DNA of 64,000 nt from Poronia punctata. Its lineage: Eukaryota > Ascomycota > Sordariomycetes > Xylariales > Xylariaceae. The DNA lies in assembly GCA_022579005.1 (NCBI GenBank), contig MU401479.1:69297-133296 (forward strand), in the 5' to 3' direction. The notes beneath the pieces were generated by a model, which was not told the origin of the DNA, did not search any database, and worked only from the letters and a program-made list of their open reading frames with translations. Positions 35,267-46,523 of the stretch are shown here, one piece after another. A program made the translations under genes and the position numbers. Position 1 is the first letter of the stretch. Every line of letters starts with the position of its first letter.

Positions 35267-37408
35267 AGGGAAAGCTAGTGCTACCTTAGGTACCTTGCCT
35301 ATGATATGGGTTGGAACTGGAGTTTTGGGAAGGAGAGGGAGTGTGGCGGGTACCTGCCTATACTTGTACATGTATATTTCTTTTGATATGTACTGTACAC
35401 GAGTGTTTCTACCCACCCAGCCTTGGATTTATTTTCTTCGTAGTTCGTTATTTGGCGGCTCTTGGAAAGTAATTCTTGGGTTAGATATCATACTTTAGTT
35501 ATGTTGGGGAAATCGCTCTATTACGAGTACATGCATCATGTTTCCTTTCATATCTGTGCATACTGGTAACCCAAACACTATCAATATCACGACTACTCCC
35601 AAATCATGGTTAGACACGGCATGTTTAACAAGCCAAGCTGCTGCACGGCATAGTACCTAACCTGCTTGTCAGATGGCGGCCAAGACATGGGGCCGAATCG
35701 TCTTTTGAGACATTGGAGCAGGTAATACGTGTATGTAGATAGTGTAGTAGTTGCCAGTTGGTACGTTTGTGGACAGGTAGTACGAGTAGGTACGCCACAT
35801 ATTCGACATGTTATGCATGAGACGTTGACGAGAATGTTCTACATACGCGTACGAGTAGGTACCTACCTATGTTTGTGTCACAGTGTAGCACCTAACCTGC
35901 CTGACCAACCATATCTGGATCGACAGGACAATGCCACCGAGTTGTTGCTGGGATTTGTCAGGGGATCTGGTAAAGTAAAAGGCGGGTTGATTAATTCAAT
36001 TATATACCTTTATGTTTACTACAACAATGCCATATATATAACAAGTTTACACGTACGTGTTTTATAGTGTTAGACCAAATCATATTTTTACCAACTGTAA
36101 TAGTACCTTAGGTTAGAGGAATGGGTGGCTTGAAGTTCTCCAAGACAGGTGGGGATGCGTCAAACAATGCGAGATCTGACACCTGCAAAAGGAGTCCAAT
36201 CCTTTTCTGAAAAGAGAAGTTGGTTCCATTGTAACCTCGTCAACAAATGGGATGCCTCTGTTTGTCAAGAACTTCAAACACCCTTAACTTTTTGACATGT
36301 CTCTATTTATTTAACAAAGGCATGCGGCTATTTCTTTTCTATTGTCAAACCACATTTGTTTTGTAGTAGTTGTACACCTACGTGTACAAGTACTGTTTGC
36401 AGCGTTATTAAACCTGTGTGATTTGGATATATCGTAATACAAAGGGAGTCTGGATCATTAAGGTCAGATTGGTCTACGAGTAGATGAGTTCAATGTACTC
36501 TCTCAGGATGTAGCCTACGTGTATCTATAGGTACCCTGTATCTCTATCTGTTCGATAAGCTCTCAGCAAATTGGATTCGGTACCTCTTTAATACCTCCAT
36601 GGTACACGATTGTACCGAAGGCTTTTGCTACATGTTCCGATACGTACTGGTACAGCAGCAGTGTACGTACCTACTCAAGCGGGCCAAGATCCACATCTAT
36701 TTGGCCTACCAATAGTCCTGCAGATGTCGTTCTACTCGATTCTGCAACTGGGACGGATAGGGAGCCATGATCTGCAAGCCCCTGTGGTGCGCTAACATTG
36801 CCTAGACTGTTGCTACCCGCTCCATCATTCTTCATCTTCATCCTCTTCAACACGTACCATCTGTAAGCAGTCTGTCGTTGAGCCTTGCCCTCGTTTTTGC
36901 CATACCCTCGTTTCATCGGACTTGGTACGTCCTGAAAACCATCGCGCCTTAATCTCTAGGGACTGTAGAGAAACCGGTTAGGGGCTCTAACTTGGCGATA
37001 ATCATTATTCCTCTGGTTTTGTCCTCTGCCCTCGCTCGACCCCTATACATCCGCCTGTGACAGCCTTGAGGCTCTCGTGGCCCTCGTCACGATCGATTCG
37101 TCCGAAAAAGAAAAAAGAAAAAAACCGAGTGAACCCGCGTTTTAAGTGACTTTCGTTGATCGCCTAAAGTATCCTAGTCTTTCGGGAGTTTGGATCGTGG
37201 ACCTAAAGACGCCCAACCGTACGCTCAGATCCGACCGTCTTCTCATCGAACAGCGCATGCGATATATAACCGACTTGTTTTAACACTCCCTCGGGGTTTT
37301 CGATTGCTGTATACTATCTGTTCGCATTCGGTTGCGGACCAATCCTCGTTACCGGCCGTTCGGAACGACCTATTCAATATATTAATAAAAACCTTGACGA
37401 CAGCCACC
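35267..37408. other. intergenic region upstream of the Crh-type gene
   Basis: I see no supportable gene. Two exact copies of the TACGAGTAGGTA 12-mer occur 69 bases apart (35781 and 35850). The last 400 bases before 37409 are CT-rich and should hold the promoter and leader of the GH16 gene. Confidence 0.6.
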
Positions 37409-38924
37409 ATGGTGCGCTCCTTCTCTCTCGCCGCCCTGGCTTGCCTCGGCATTTCTAGTGTGTTTGCCGCTAGTTCAGCGACATGCTCGCTCGAGAAGAA
37501 ATGCCCGGAAGAGGCCCCTTGCTGCTCTCGTACGTTGTCCACGACCTACCCGACCCCGTTGCGACGTTTGGATTGTTCAAGTATCCGCTAACAGTCATCG
37601 CTACCGTATAGAATATGGACAGTGCGGTACCGGTGCCTACTGTCTTGGCGGTTGCGACCCCCGAATGTCTTTCTCCCTTGATGCTTGTGTGCCTGCGCCA
37701 GTCTGCGAAGACAGGAATATGCGAATGAAGGACACAAGTCGCATCGTCGACGTATCAAAGTATCTTGGCGACTCTTCCAAGGCCGATTGGGTTTCCCAGG
37801 GTACTCCTGTGGAGTGGAACGACAACGTCATTCTGACTATGGCCAAGAATTCGGTTGGAACTGTCCTGGCTTCAACCGTCTATATGTGGTACGGGACCGT
37901 CAAGGCTCGGATGAAGACCTCCAAGGATGCTGGCGTGGTTACCGCCTTTATTCTCCTCAGCGATGTGAAGGACGAGATCGACTTCGAATGGGTTGGCAAT
38001 GACCTGTCTGTTGCCCAGACCAACTTCTACTTCCAGGGTATTCCAAACTGTAAGAATTTCCATAAGACAACGGCGCGCGTGATACTGAAAATACCGAACG
38101 CTTGCTGACCGTGCGTAGATACCCATTCTGAGAACTATACCGACATCTCGAACACAAATACCGAGTGGCACGAATACGAGATCAGGTGGACCCCTGACAA
38201 AATCGAATGGTACGTGGATGGCAAGAAGGGGCCTGTTCAATTAAAAAAGGACACCTGGAATGCGACTGCACACCAATGGAACTTCCCCCAGACACCAGCC
38301 CGTGTTCAGCTATCGATCTGGCCTGGAGGTGCCGCGTCGAACGCCAAGGGTACCATCGACTGGGCAGGTGGACCGATTGATTGGGATAGCGATACCATCA
38401 AACATGACGGCTATTATTATGCTACCGTCAGCGATGTCAGTATCGAATGCTACAAGACGGACTCGGGTCCGGGCACAAATAAGGGAAAGAGCTACACGTA
38501 CAGCGACTGGCTGGCCACCAACGACACTGTCGTCGACGGCAACAAGCCCACAGTTCTCAAGTCTCTCCTTGGTTCTGGCATCGACATGGACGCCGATTAC
38601 CCTACATCAAAAGGCAGCCAGACCACTGCCATGGAGGTCATCCCTGGCCTGAGTGGTGGCGGCCCTGGTACCAACGGAGAGGCAGCTGGTGGCGATGATG
38701 GCGGCAACGGAGACAATGGCGACAGCGGCGGCAATGGCGGCAGTGGTAACGCCCCTAGCAACGGTGGCTCTTCTAACTGCAACAATGGTTTCTCACAGGA
38801 GTGCGGGGATGACTCTGGATCTGATAGCGACTCCCCCAGGAACCAAGGCGCTCGACAGGAACATGTTCTAGGTGCCAGTGCCTTTGCCGCTCTCATTGCC
38901 GTTGCGGGTATGATCTGGCTATAG
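37409..38924 (+). CDS. Crh-type GH16 cell-wall transglycosidase, GPI-anchored
   Basis: Exons 37409-37529, 37612-38049 and 38119-38924 give 454 aa. Crh proteins link chitin to beta-glucan in the fungal wall. Visible features are a signal peptide (residues 1 to about 20, ending VFAAS), a cysteine-rich segment CSLEKKCPEEAPCCSQYGQC resembling a partial chitin-binding motif, and the GH16 catalytic motif DEIDFEW with Glu162, Asp164 and Glu166. The +1 region WHEYEIRWTPDKIEWYVDG follows, then the SIWPGG core typical of the Crh branch. A Gly/Asn/Ser linker (about 365-425) precedes a hydrophobic C-terminal tail (HVLGASAFAALIAVAGMIWL), which fits a GPI-attachment signal. Both introns are phase 1, and the ATG sits in a strong CCACCATGG context. 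The protein probably acts at the plasma membrane and cell wall. Confidence 0.95.
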
Positions 38925-41599
38925 TAAAGGGATGGGCTAGTCGGCCTGTGGTGGCGCTGTATATGAAACGAAGACGGCTGGTAGCGGGCTTTGGCGTATA
39001 TATTTTGTTGTACGTATCCCTTGAAATCTAAGGGAAGGAATCTTTTGCCCTCACTTTCAAGATTGCATACGATTTCAGGATTGGTGTATCTTCAGATGCT
39101 TAATGTTGTGCGGGTGTTTTTTGCTCTCGTATGATAGGGCTATGATGGCATAGGAAATATCCCGGTGTCGGGCATAATATGAAATTACCGTTCATTACAT
39201 TCACAAAAAAAAAAAAATGATAGGAATACTATGATAGGTACTTGGATGATCTGAATGATGACACAGATTACATGGGTACTGCTATTTACATACATGTTGC
39301 GTCCTAGACTCGGCACCGAACTGCCTGTTGGCATATTGAAGGATATCCGATAGTCTGCTGCATTGGAGGGATACCGTTCACATTCCATTCAAAAGTCTTC
39401 CCAGTTGAACAGGTGCATTATTATAAGCTTACGATGTGTAGGGCAAAAGGCACGTGATGTATCCTGGATATTTGTGAGGGTCGAAACTTACGGAAAGTAA
39501 ATTAATTAATAAATGGCAAATATACGTCTAAATTTCTTGATAGCATCTCTCTTCTTTACGTGCAGATACGGGGTGATATAATACGTGTTATATACAAACT
39601 GCCCCGCTCGCTCGCCTACCAACTTGTCCATGGGTTTTCAAAATCCTAGACTCGCAGCGCTTTTATGTGCAACTTTATCTCAGTGCTAGGTTAGGTTAGG
39701 TTAGGTTAGGTTACTCGTTAACTAAATAGTGAGATGAATCAATCGGATGGTCGATGCCGTAAGAGAGACCAAGACCTGTGGTCGGAATCCGGAAGGTGTT
39801 TTGGTCTTCTAACGTGTAATACGTATGCTTGGGGGGTTTTGCTGTCCAATTTTTTTTCTTTCTTTTTCATCCTTCTAGAAGGTAGGTAAATAAGTAGGTA
39901 GGTTATTTCTGGAGATGCCGTCGCCATAATAGGTAGGTGACGTGACGTGACGGACAGGCCGGTGTTTCATTCACGACCAAGTCGGTTTTTTTTTCGAATT
40001 GGACATTACAGTGGAAAACTGAACTGCGAAGAAATAGAATAAGACGATGATGAGTATTTTTGGGAGTATGTACGCTCGGGCCGACTTTTACGAGTACCTA
40101 CACTGAGTTCTAGAGTTCGGTCATCGAGTTGGGCGAAGTGGGAGACCGAGAGGGATATGACCCCCAACCTATTTATGACCTGGGGAAAGTGCAGCAGGAT
40201 GGGATTCTGACCCCCACTAGTGGCTGGCGAGGTTCCTTTTCTGTTTGACGCGTCTCGGTGCGTAGGTGTCTATAGGTAGGTACTGTGTGAGCTTGTTAGG
40301 TAAAGGCAAGGCGGCATGTATTGACAGCGCTTAGATGGGGTAAAACGCCAGTTATTTCTCCAGATATTTTACTGTTGGTTTCATGTTATTGTTTTTGCAA
40401 TCCAGACATCGACTGTATTTGACCATCTCTATTATTGTTGTTAGGTCAGTCCCGTCTTTGCTTCAAAGTCCCGGCTGTTGGTCACTGCAAGTGTCTGTGC
40501 TAAGAAGTCTAAGATTAGCTTTTAAACCCTATCGATTTATGGATGCTGGGATGTCTTGTTTTACTTGGCAGAGTAACAAGCGGGGCGGGTTGAGCGTTAG
40601 GGGTACGAGTAGGTAAGTAATTACCGCTCAGCCTCTCTGGATGCCGTGCTCGCGGCTTGCGGCTTGCGGCTTGCGCCTTGGAACATATTCTTTACCTTGC
40701 CTTCTGTCATACGACGGCAACCGTTACTCATCAAAACTAACAGCAACAGCCATCATAGAATTGCTGTTGCGGCTCAAGTTCTCACTTGGGAATCATACAC
40801 AATCCAATGTACACCAACCGAGTAAGTTCCAGTGGTTACCGAGTAATGCTACGTTGTAGGGCTGCGGACTGCCGATCCTTGATTGCCCCTGAAAAGGATG
40901 GCGCCAGTATTTTAGGATCGCTAGTGGCCACAGGGGAATGACCATAAGATCTAGGGATCAGAAAGGAAGGCGAGCGACAATTGACTGACTGTTATTCATG
41001 ACCACTCAACTGGCCGCCCCTAAGCGCATAACCAGTCCATAAAAACTGTAAGAGGCAGGAGAAAAGTAAAACGATAAATACTCTGAACATCGCCGCTCGT
41101 AGAATCTCTGGAGATATACCAGCTAAACCCCAAACTTGCATCTTTAGACTTCTTGTACAGACCCTATCTTTTTACATTTATATCTTCTGTTGGTAAGGTG
41201 ACCTTCCCTCGTCGTGCCACGACACGTGCTAATCTGACCTGAACAGTACTTTGTTCTTTTATTTCGTCCAAATTTGGGTACGACAAAAGACATCGGAGTA
41301 AAAAAGGTCGTATTTGTTAAGACCTTGCTAAGCAAATTCCATCGCTGTTGGGCCAAACCGAGTTTGAAGACAAAATACAGCTATCGAACAACTACAAGTT
41401 GTGCGGCTCCTATAAGTCTACTAGGGTCCACGACCGAGTCACACCTTCCTTGTTATTCGACTTTCATTGCCTTCTTGCCTCGTGTTGAACACGATACTGC
41501 CCCTTTTGGTTGTTGCACAACTGGATTGTCACTTCCCCCACCACAATCGATTGGCCGAACAAACAAACAAGACGATTTTGACGAATTAAAACCTTCACC
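38925..41599. other. intergenic region with a (TAGGT)5 repeat
   Basis: I see no gene in these 2.7 kb. It includes (TAGGT)5 at 39687-39711 and an exact TACGAGTAGGTA copy at 40604. The final 400 bases should hold the lactonase promoter. Confidence 0.6.
39687..39711 (+). repeat. (TAGGT)5, TTAGG-type pentamer repeat
   Basis: Five perfect units. The unit is equivalent to TTAGG and differs from the usual fungal telomere unit TTAGGG by one G. It is most likely a simple interstitial microsatellite. Confidence 0.9.
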
Positions 41600-42772
41600 A
41601 TGATTGCCAAAACACTTACCGCCGCCCTTACGCTGGGTAGTATTGCCGCAGCAGCACCATCCATCATGAGTCGCCAAACAGCTACCCAGAAGCTTCTCAT
41701 CGGTACTCCTGATCAGATCCTAACAGCCGACTTTGACGGCGACGGTTTCCAAGTGACCAGCAAGAATGAATCGGCTGGTTCAGTAGCAAGCTGGATGCGA
41801 TACAATGCCGACACCAACACGCTGTACGCCGTCAATGAGAACGCCGATAACCTCAACCTGTTCACCCTCGACTCCGAGACCAAAACGGAGCCGACCTTCT
41901 TCGGCTCTGCCACAGGATCCAGTGGCGTCGTCTTCCTCGAGTTCAACAAGGACAAGACGCGCATGGTCGGTGCCGGCTACGGCAGTGCCAAGGTCGATGT
42001 CTGGGATATCTCTGATAGCAGCGCTCTGCCCACTTTGCTCAAGTCTCTGACGGTAGAAGGAGAACTTGGACCTGGCCAAGAGGCCCATCATCCTCACCAA
42101 GCTCTTATCGACCCTACGGGCGACTTCATAGTCATTCCCGATCTGGGTGGCGATCAGCTCCTCGTTTTGGACACGCGCGATGACAAGTACGAGTTCACCA
42201 ACGCTGTCCCTCTCTTCTCAGGTGCCGGTCCGCGCCACGGCGGCTTCATTACGTCTGGGGACAAGACGTTCTACATGGTCGCCTGTGAGGTGAGCAACCA
42301 GCTTATCCTCTTTGGACTGGATTACAGCGACGAATCCGGGCTCGGCTTCACAGAGCTCCAGAAGCAGAGCACATACGGCGAAGGCGTGACTCCGCCCACC
42401 GGCTCGGCCGCAGGCACCCTCATCATCGCTTCCAACAACCGTGACGTCTACATCTCCAACCGTCTCACGGGCGACGAAAGCGACAGTATCGCACACTTTG
42501 TCTTTTCCTCGGACGACTCGAAGCTCACATTCGCCGACAGCGTCCCTTGCCTCGGCATTCAACCGCGCGATATGAGCTTTAGCGCCGACGAGGCGCTCAT
42601 CTTCATTGCTAACCAAGCCGGCGCCAATGGACTAGTCGCTCTACAACGATCTTCTGATTCTGGAGCCCTTACCGCCGAGCCTATTGCGGTGCATGCTATG
42701 GACGGCGATATTGTTGCTCCTGGTCAGGAGGGTGCTACATACCCCGGCCCCCAATTTGTCAAGTTGATCTGA
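41600..42772 (+). CDS. secreted lactonase-family (7-bladed beta-propeller) protein
   Basis: A single exon of 390 aa with a clear signal peptide (MIAKTLTAALTLGSIAAAAPS, cleavage near residue 19-20). The body repeats short beta-propeller blades, for example NADTNTLYAVNENADNLNLF, VVFLEFNKDKTRMVGAGYGS, then HHPHQALIDPTGDFIVIPDL, GAGPRHGGFITSGDKTFYMV and QPRDMSFSADEALIFIANQ. The pairs PHQ, PRH and PRD at blade ends match the lactonase/YbhE family (Pfam PF10282), which includes 6-phosphogluconolactonase and cycloisomerases acting on lactones. Secretion implies action on extracellular substrates rather than in the pentose-phosphate pathway. The substrate is unknown. The gene lies 529 bases upstream of a same-strand IlvD/Edd-family dehydratase, which may be meaningful (see findings). 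Confidence 0.92.
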   Translation: MIAKTLTAALTLGSIAAAAPSIMSRQTATQKLLIGTPDQILTADFDGDGFQVTSKNESAGSVASWMRYNADTNTLYAVNENADNLNLFTLDSETKTEPTFFGSATGSSGVVFLEFNKDKTRMVGAGYGSAKVDVWDISDSSALPTLLKSLTVEGELGPGQEAHHPHQALIDPTGDFIVIPDLGGDQLLVLDTRDDKYEFTNAVPLFSGAGPRHGGFITSGDKTFYMVACEVSNQLILFGLDYSDESGLGFTELQKQSTYGEGVTPPTGSAAGTLIIASNNRDVYISNRLTGDESDSIAHFVFSSDDSKLTFADSVPCLGIQPRDMSFSADEALIFIANQAGANGLVALQRSSDSGALTAEPIAVHAMDGDIVAPGQEGATYPGPQFVKLI

Positions 42773-43301
42773 GGCGAAGCTGGTTTCAGACGGGAGGATA
42801 TATGCATCAGTGGCGTTAGGGGGTCTTCTTGTTGTTTACGTCTAAAGTAGGCAGAATCCGAATTCCTATATTTCCATGCTCTGATAGAGAATCCGGAATA
42901 CTGTGTGACATGACCAGACTCTTATATATTATGTAAATTCAACAGGTATCTCCTCGACGACCTCGGTATTAACTCTCCCACACGCCGTCTATATTTTGGA
43001 GTTCGTCCGTCGTCATGGAGGTCATGTAATGTGGGTAATGTGAGTTGGTCCTTGCTCCACTTCCCCGCGCCAGAGAAAGTTTAAAAGTTCGCCCCGAACT
43101 TCGGCACTATATGCAATCCGGCCCGCAACCGAGTCGAGTGGGTTGGTTGTGCTTTTCCCTTTTGCTAACGAGAAATATTGGATTTCCGGGTCAACCGGGA
43201 CGAATAACAAAAAGACAATATTTTCTTGGCTTCTACGGGGAAAGAAAGGTACAGTACATAGCAGAAAAGAAGATTTAAGAAGAAGGAAGAAGAAGGGAAA
43301 A
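42773..43301. promoter_or_regulatory. short spacer with the promoter of the dehydratase gene
   Basis: These 529 bases carry the 3' flank of the lactonase gene and must contain the dehydratase promoter. The stretch just before the ATG at 43302 is purine-rich (AAGAAGGAAGAAGAAGGG). No clear TATA element is seen. Confidence 0.5.
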
Positions 43302-45932
43302 ATGTCTGCTGAGGAGAACGATATCGATATCGATCCCAAGTCGGATCCGCAATACATCCAGTTCAGATGTCTACCGCCTTCTTCGGGACGACTGAATAGA
43401 TGGTCTCATATTCTGACGAGAGGACATGATTTTCCTGCTTCCCAGGTATGATTTTTTTTTTCTCCTTTCTCCTTTCTCCTTTCTCCTTTCTCCTTTCTCC
43501 TTTCTCCTTTCTCCTTTCTCCTTTCTCCTTTCTCCTTTCTCCTTTCTCCTTTCACCTTCTTCTTCTTCTTCTTCTTCTTTTTGGGAGAGGAAGGAGGAAA
43601 ATGGAAAGGGAAAGGGAAGAGAGTGAAAAAGGGGGCAAGGCTAATATTTTATTAGGCGATGCTCTACGGGGCTGGTGTGCCGAATGAGGATATGATGAAG
43701 AATGCGCCACATGTGGGCGTTGCTACGATTTGGTGGGAGGGAAACCCGGTAAGTGATCGATTTCTATTTTTTTTCTCTGGATTTTGGTGGTCTGGTCTGG
43801 CTGCGTGGCTGGGTTTCTGTGTCATTCCTTTTGTGATGACTGAAGAGGAAACTGGGAAGCTATGGGATAGAGGAAAGGGGCGAGTGAAGGACACGAGTGA
43901 TTTCATCTTTCTATCTAAATACCGAATACTCTTGACTGACTTTCTATTACTCCTTTTTAGTGCAAGTAAGTATGGAATATTGTAACCCTTTTACCGGCTG
44001 TCTGTGTTTGATAACGGATTACGTTCTTGGGGTTGTCTGTATTTTTACTTATTGATTTCCATAATATTAGTACGCATTGTAAGTGAGCTGTTTCGGCACA
44101 TGTCTAAACTGTCGATATGCCTAATCTGATCATCATAACACTAGTGCTTGAATTCGGGAAGATCGTAAAGAAAGGTCTCGAGAAGCAGAAGATGCTTGCC
44201 TGGCAGTTCAATGCTGTAGGCGTCTCGGATGCTATCACGATGGGCGGCGAAGGTATGGAAATCCACACACACCCCCTTTTTCGTTTCTTTCGAGGCTAGA
44301 GAGTCTTGCTAATAACATATTAATCAAGGAATGCGCTATTCTCTCCAATCCCGCGATCTAATCGCCGATAGCATCGAGACCGTGACATGTGCGCAACATC
44401 ACGATGCCAATATCTCCATTCCCGGCTGTGACAAAAACATGCCGGGAGTCATAATGGCGGCTGCTCGTCACAATCGTCCCTTTATTATGATCGTATGTGG
44501 CGCTGTTGCCGTGGATAGCGAGCAAGCCGAGTACTAACAATATCCTCTGATATAGTATGGTGGCACCATCCGAAAAGGCTATTCCAACCTATTGGAACGA
44601 GATGTGAACGTGAGCAGCTGCTACGAAGCAGCAGGCGCCTTCGCCTACGGCACACTTAAAGCGAAGAATAACCCCAACGCAACAGCAGACGACGTCATGT
44701 CCGAACTCGAGCACGCGAGCTGTCCGGGTGCGGGATCGTGCGGCGGCATGTACACGGCCAACACGATGGCCACGGCTATCGAAGCTATGGGACTGACGCT
44801 TCCCGGATCGTCTTCGTACCCGGCTTCGTCGCCCGAGAAGGCACGCGAATGCGAACGTGCGGCCGAGGTGATCAAGACGACCATGCAAAAGGACATCCGG
44901 CCGCGGGACCTGCTGACGAAAGAATCGTTTGAGAATGCACTCGTCGTCACCATGATCCTCGGCGGCTCCACCAACGGCGTGCTGCACTTTCTCGCCATGG
45001 CTAACACGGCCGAGGTGCCGCTCACTCTCGAGGATGTCGACCGCGTCAGCAACAAGACGCCTTTCTTGGCTGACCTGGCGCCTAGCGGAAAGTACCTCAT
45101 GGAGGACCTGTACAGGATCGGCGGAACACCGTCGGTGCTGAAGATGCTTATCGCCGAGGGTCTGATTAACGGGAACATCCCGACCGTTACCGGCCGCACG
45201 CTCGCCGAGAACGTTGCCGACTGGCCTAGCCTGCCGCCCGACCAGAAAATCATCCGACCGCTGTCAAACCCCATCAAAGACAGTGGCCACATCCGCGTGT
45301 TGCGCGGTAACTTCGCGCCGGACGGTGCCGTGGCCAAGATCACCGGGAAAGAGGGGTTGAGCTTCACGGGCAAGGCGCGCGTATTCAACAAAGAACACGA
45401 ACTCGATGCGGCCCTGTCCAAGGGCGAGATACCGCGGGATGAGAACCTCGTCCTGATCGTGCGGTACGAGGGTCCCAAGGGAGGACCGGGGATGCCGGAG
45501 CAGTTGAAGGCGTCGGCCGCTATTATCGGCGCGGGATTGAAGAATATAGCTCTCGTAACTGATGGAAGATATAGTGGTGCAAGTCACGGGTTCATTGTAA
45601 GTCTTTTTACTTTAGACATGCCCATGATTTCCCCCCTTTTTCTTCCCATCTGTGATTAAGACCTTGTTAATAAAATCTTCTAGGTTGGACATGTCACGCC
45701 CGAGGCCGCCGTCGGAGGGCCTATTGCGCTGGTACAGGATGGCGATACGATTCTCATCGACGCCGTCAAGAATCGCATAGATATCACAAATGTCAGCGAC
45801 GCCGAGCTGGAGGAGAGAAGGAGGAACTGGAAAGCGCCCGTGCCTAAAGTGAGGCGGGGCGCTTTGGCAAAGTATGCTCGACTTGTCGGCGATGCCAGCC
45901 ATGGCGCTGTTACGGACCAGTGGGACGCCTAG
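43302..45932 (+). CDS. dihydroxy-acid dehydratase family protein (IlvD/Edd family, ILV3 paralogue)
   Basis: Eight exons: 43302-43445, 43656-43748, 43961-43965, 44071-44078, 44145-44252, 44329-44492, 44556-45596 and 45684-45932, giving 603 aa. The family removes water from dihydroxy acids with a [2Fe-2S] cluster. Cluster cysteines are seen at Cys80 (CNTHL), Cys153 ([11 protein letters not shown]) and Cys236 ([14 protein letters not shown]). The C-terminal signature [20 protein letters not shown] is intact after splicing. Exons 3 and 4 are only 5 and 8 nt; without them the conserved CNxHLL block is lost, and with them the phase is right. The N-terminus ([20 protein letters not shown]) is acidic and lacks a mitochondrial targeting sequence, unlike ILV3 of branched-chain amino-acid synthesis, so a cytosolic paralogue acting on a sugar acid or other dihydroxy acid is plausible. 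The substrate cannot be told from sequence alone. Confidence 0.93.
43462..43552 (+). repeat. (CTCCTTT)13 minisatellite within an intron
   Basis: Thirteen perfect heptamers fill 91 nt of intron 1 of the dehydratase gene and run into a TTC repeat. Together they form a nearly pure pyrimidine tract of roughly 125 nt. Confidence 0.95.
43961..43965 (+). other. 5-nt micro-exon of the dehydratase gene
   Basis: TGCAA lies between a CCTTTTTAG acceptor and a GTAAGT donor. It encodes the cluster-ligand cysteine (Cys80) and the first two bases of the next Asn codon. Confidence 0.85.
44071..44078 (+). other. 8-nt micro-exon of the dehydratase gene
   Basis: TACGCATT lies between an ATATTAG acceptor and a GTAAGT donor. 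It completes Asn81, encodes Thr82 and His83 and starts Leu84, restoring the CNxHLL motif. Confidence 0.85.
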
Positions 45933-46523
45933 ACTAACATTAAGCGGATACATACAAATGTTCGATATAGTATGTGGGCTACGGAGGGGGAAATATAACA
46001 AGAACGTATTATTCCCATCTTAATTAAACATGGTAGCTTGAATTCCCGCCCGGAAGCAGTCCTGATTATCCCTTCCTTTGAAGGCGTCCATTATTGTATT
46101 GGAAAGGCCATTTTCTGCTCGGCCGGGTGTCAGCGGCCTCGGCCAGAGAAAACCATCACGTATATGTTAACCAATGCCTAAAAGGTGACGAGTGACGAGA
46201 TTCAAGAGACAGAACCACGCAAACGCGGAATTGCCCTTTCCAACTTCATCACCTCCCACAGCCAGGCCAGGCCAAGCACAGCCACATACCATGGGGCTGG
46301 TTCTTGCTTGGCTACATATGTACTTAGTATGTGTAGGTACCAAGGTACCGGTGTAGATAATTGTACTACCCCACCATGGATCCATTCTCAAGAGGTACCT
46401 TAACCCCCACTTACAGGGCTGTCGCGGGGCAAGCCCAAAACTTTTTTTCTTCTTGGACAATTCGATACGAAAATAAATTTCCCCCTCTGTCGCAATTTGA
46501 TTTACGAAAATTGAGAGCTAGTC
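45933..46523. other. intergenic region upstream of RRB1
   Basis: These 591 bases hold the dehydratase 3' flank and the RRB1 promoter. I see no gene. Confidence 0.6.

Noticed and set aside
39687..39711. Nearby telomere or subtelomere
   Set aside because: Only five pentamer units, wrong unit for fungal telomeres, and conserved housekeeping genes on both sides.
43426..43687. Open frames with repeated Ser/Pro/Phe/Leu residues
   Set aside because: They are translations of the intronic heptamer minisatellite, not genes.
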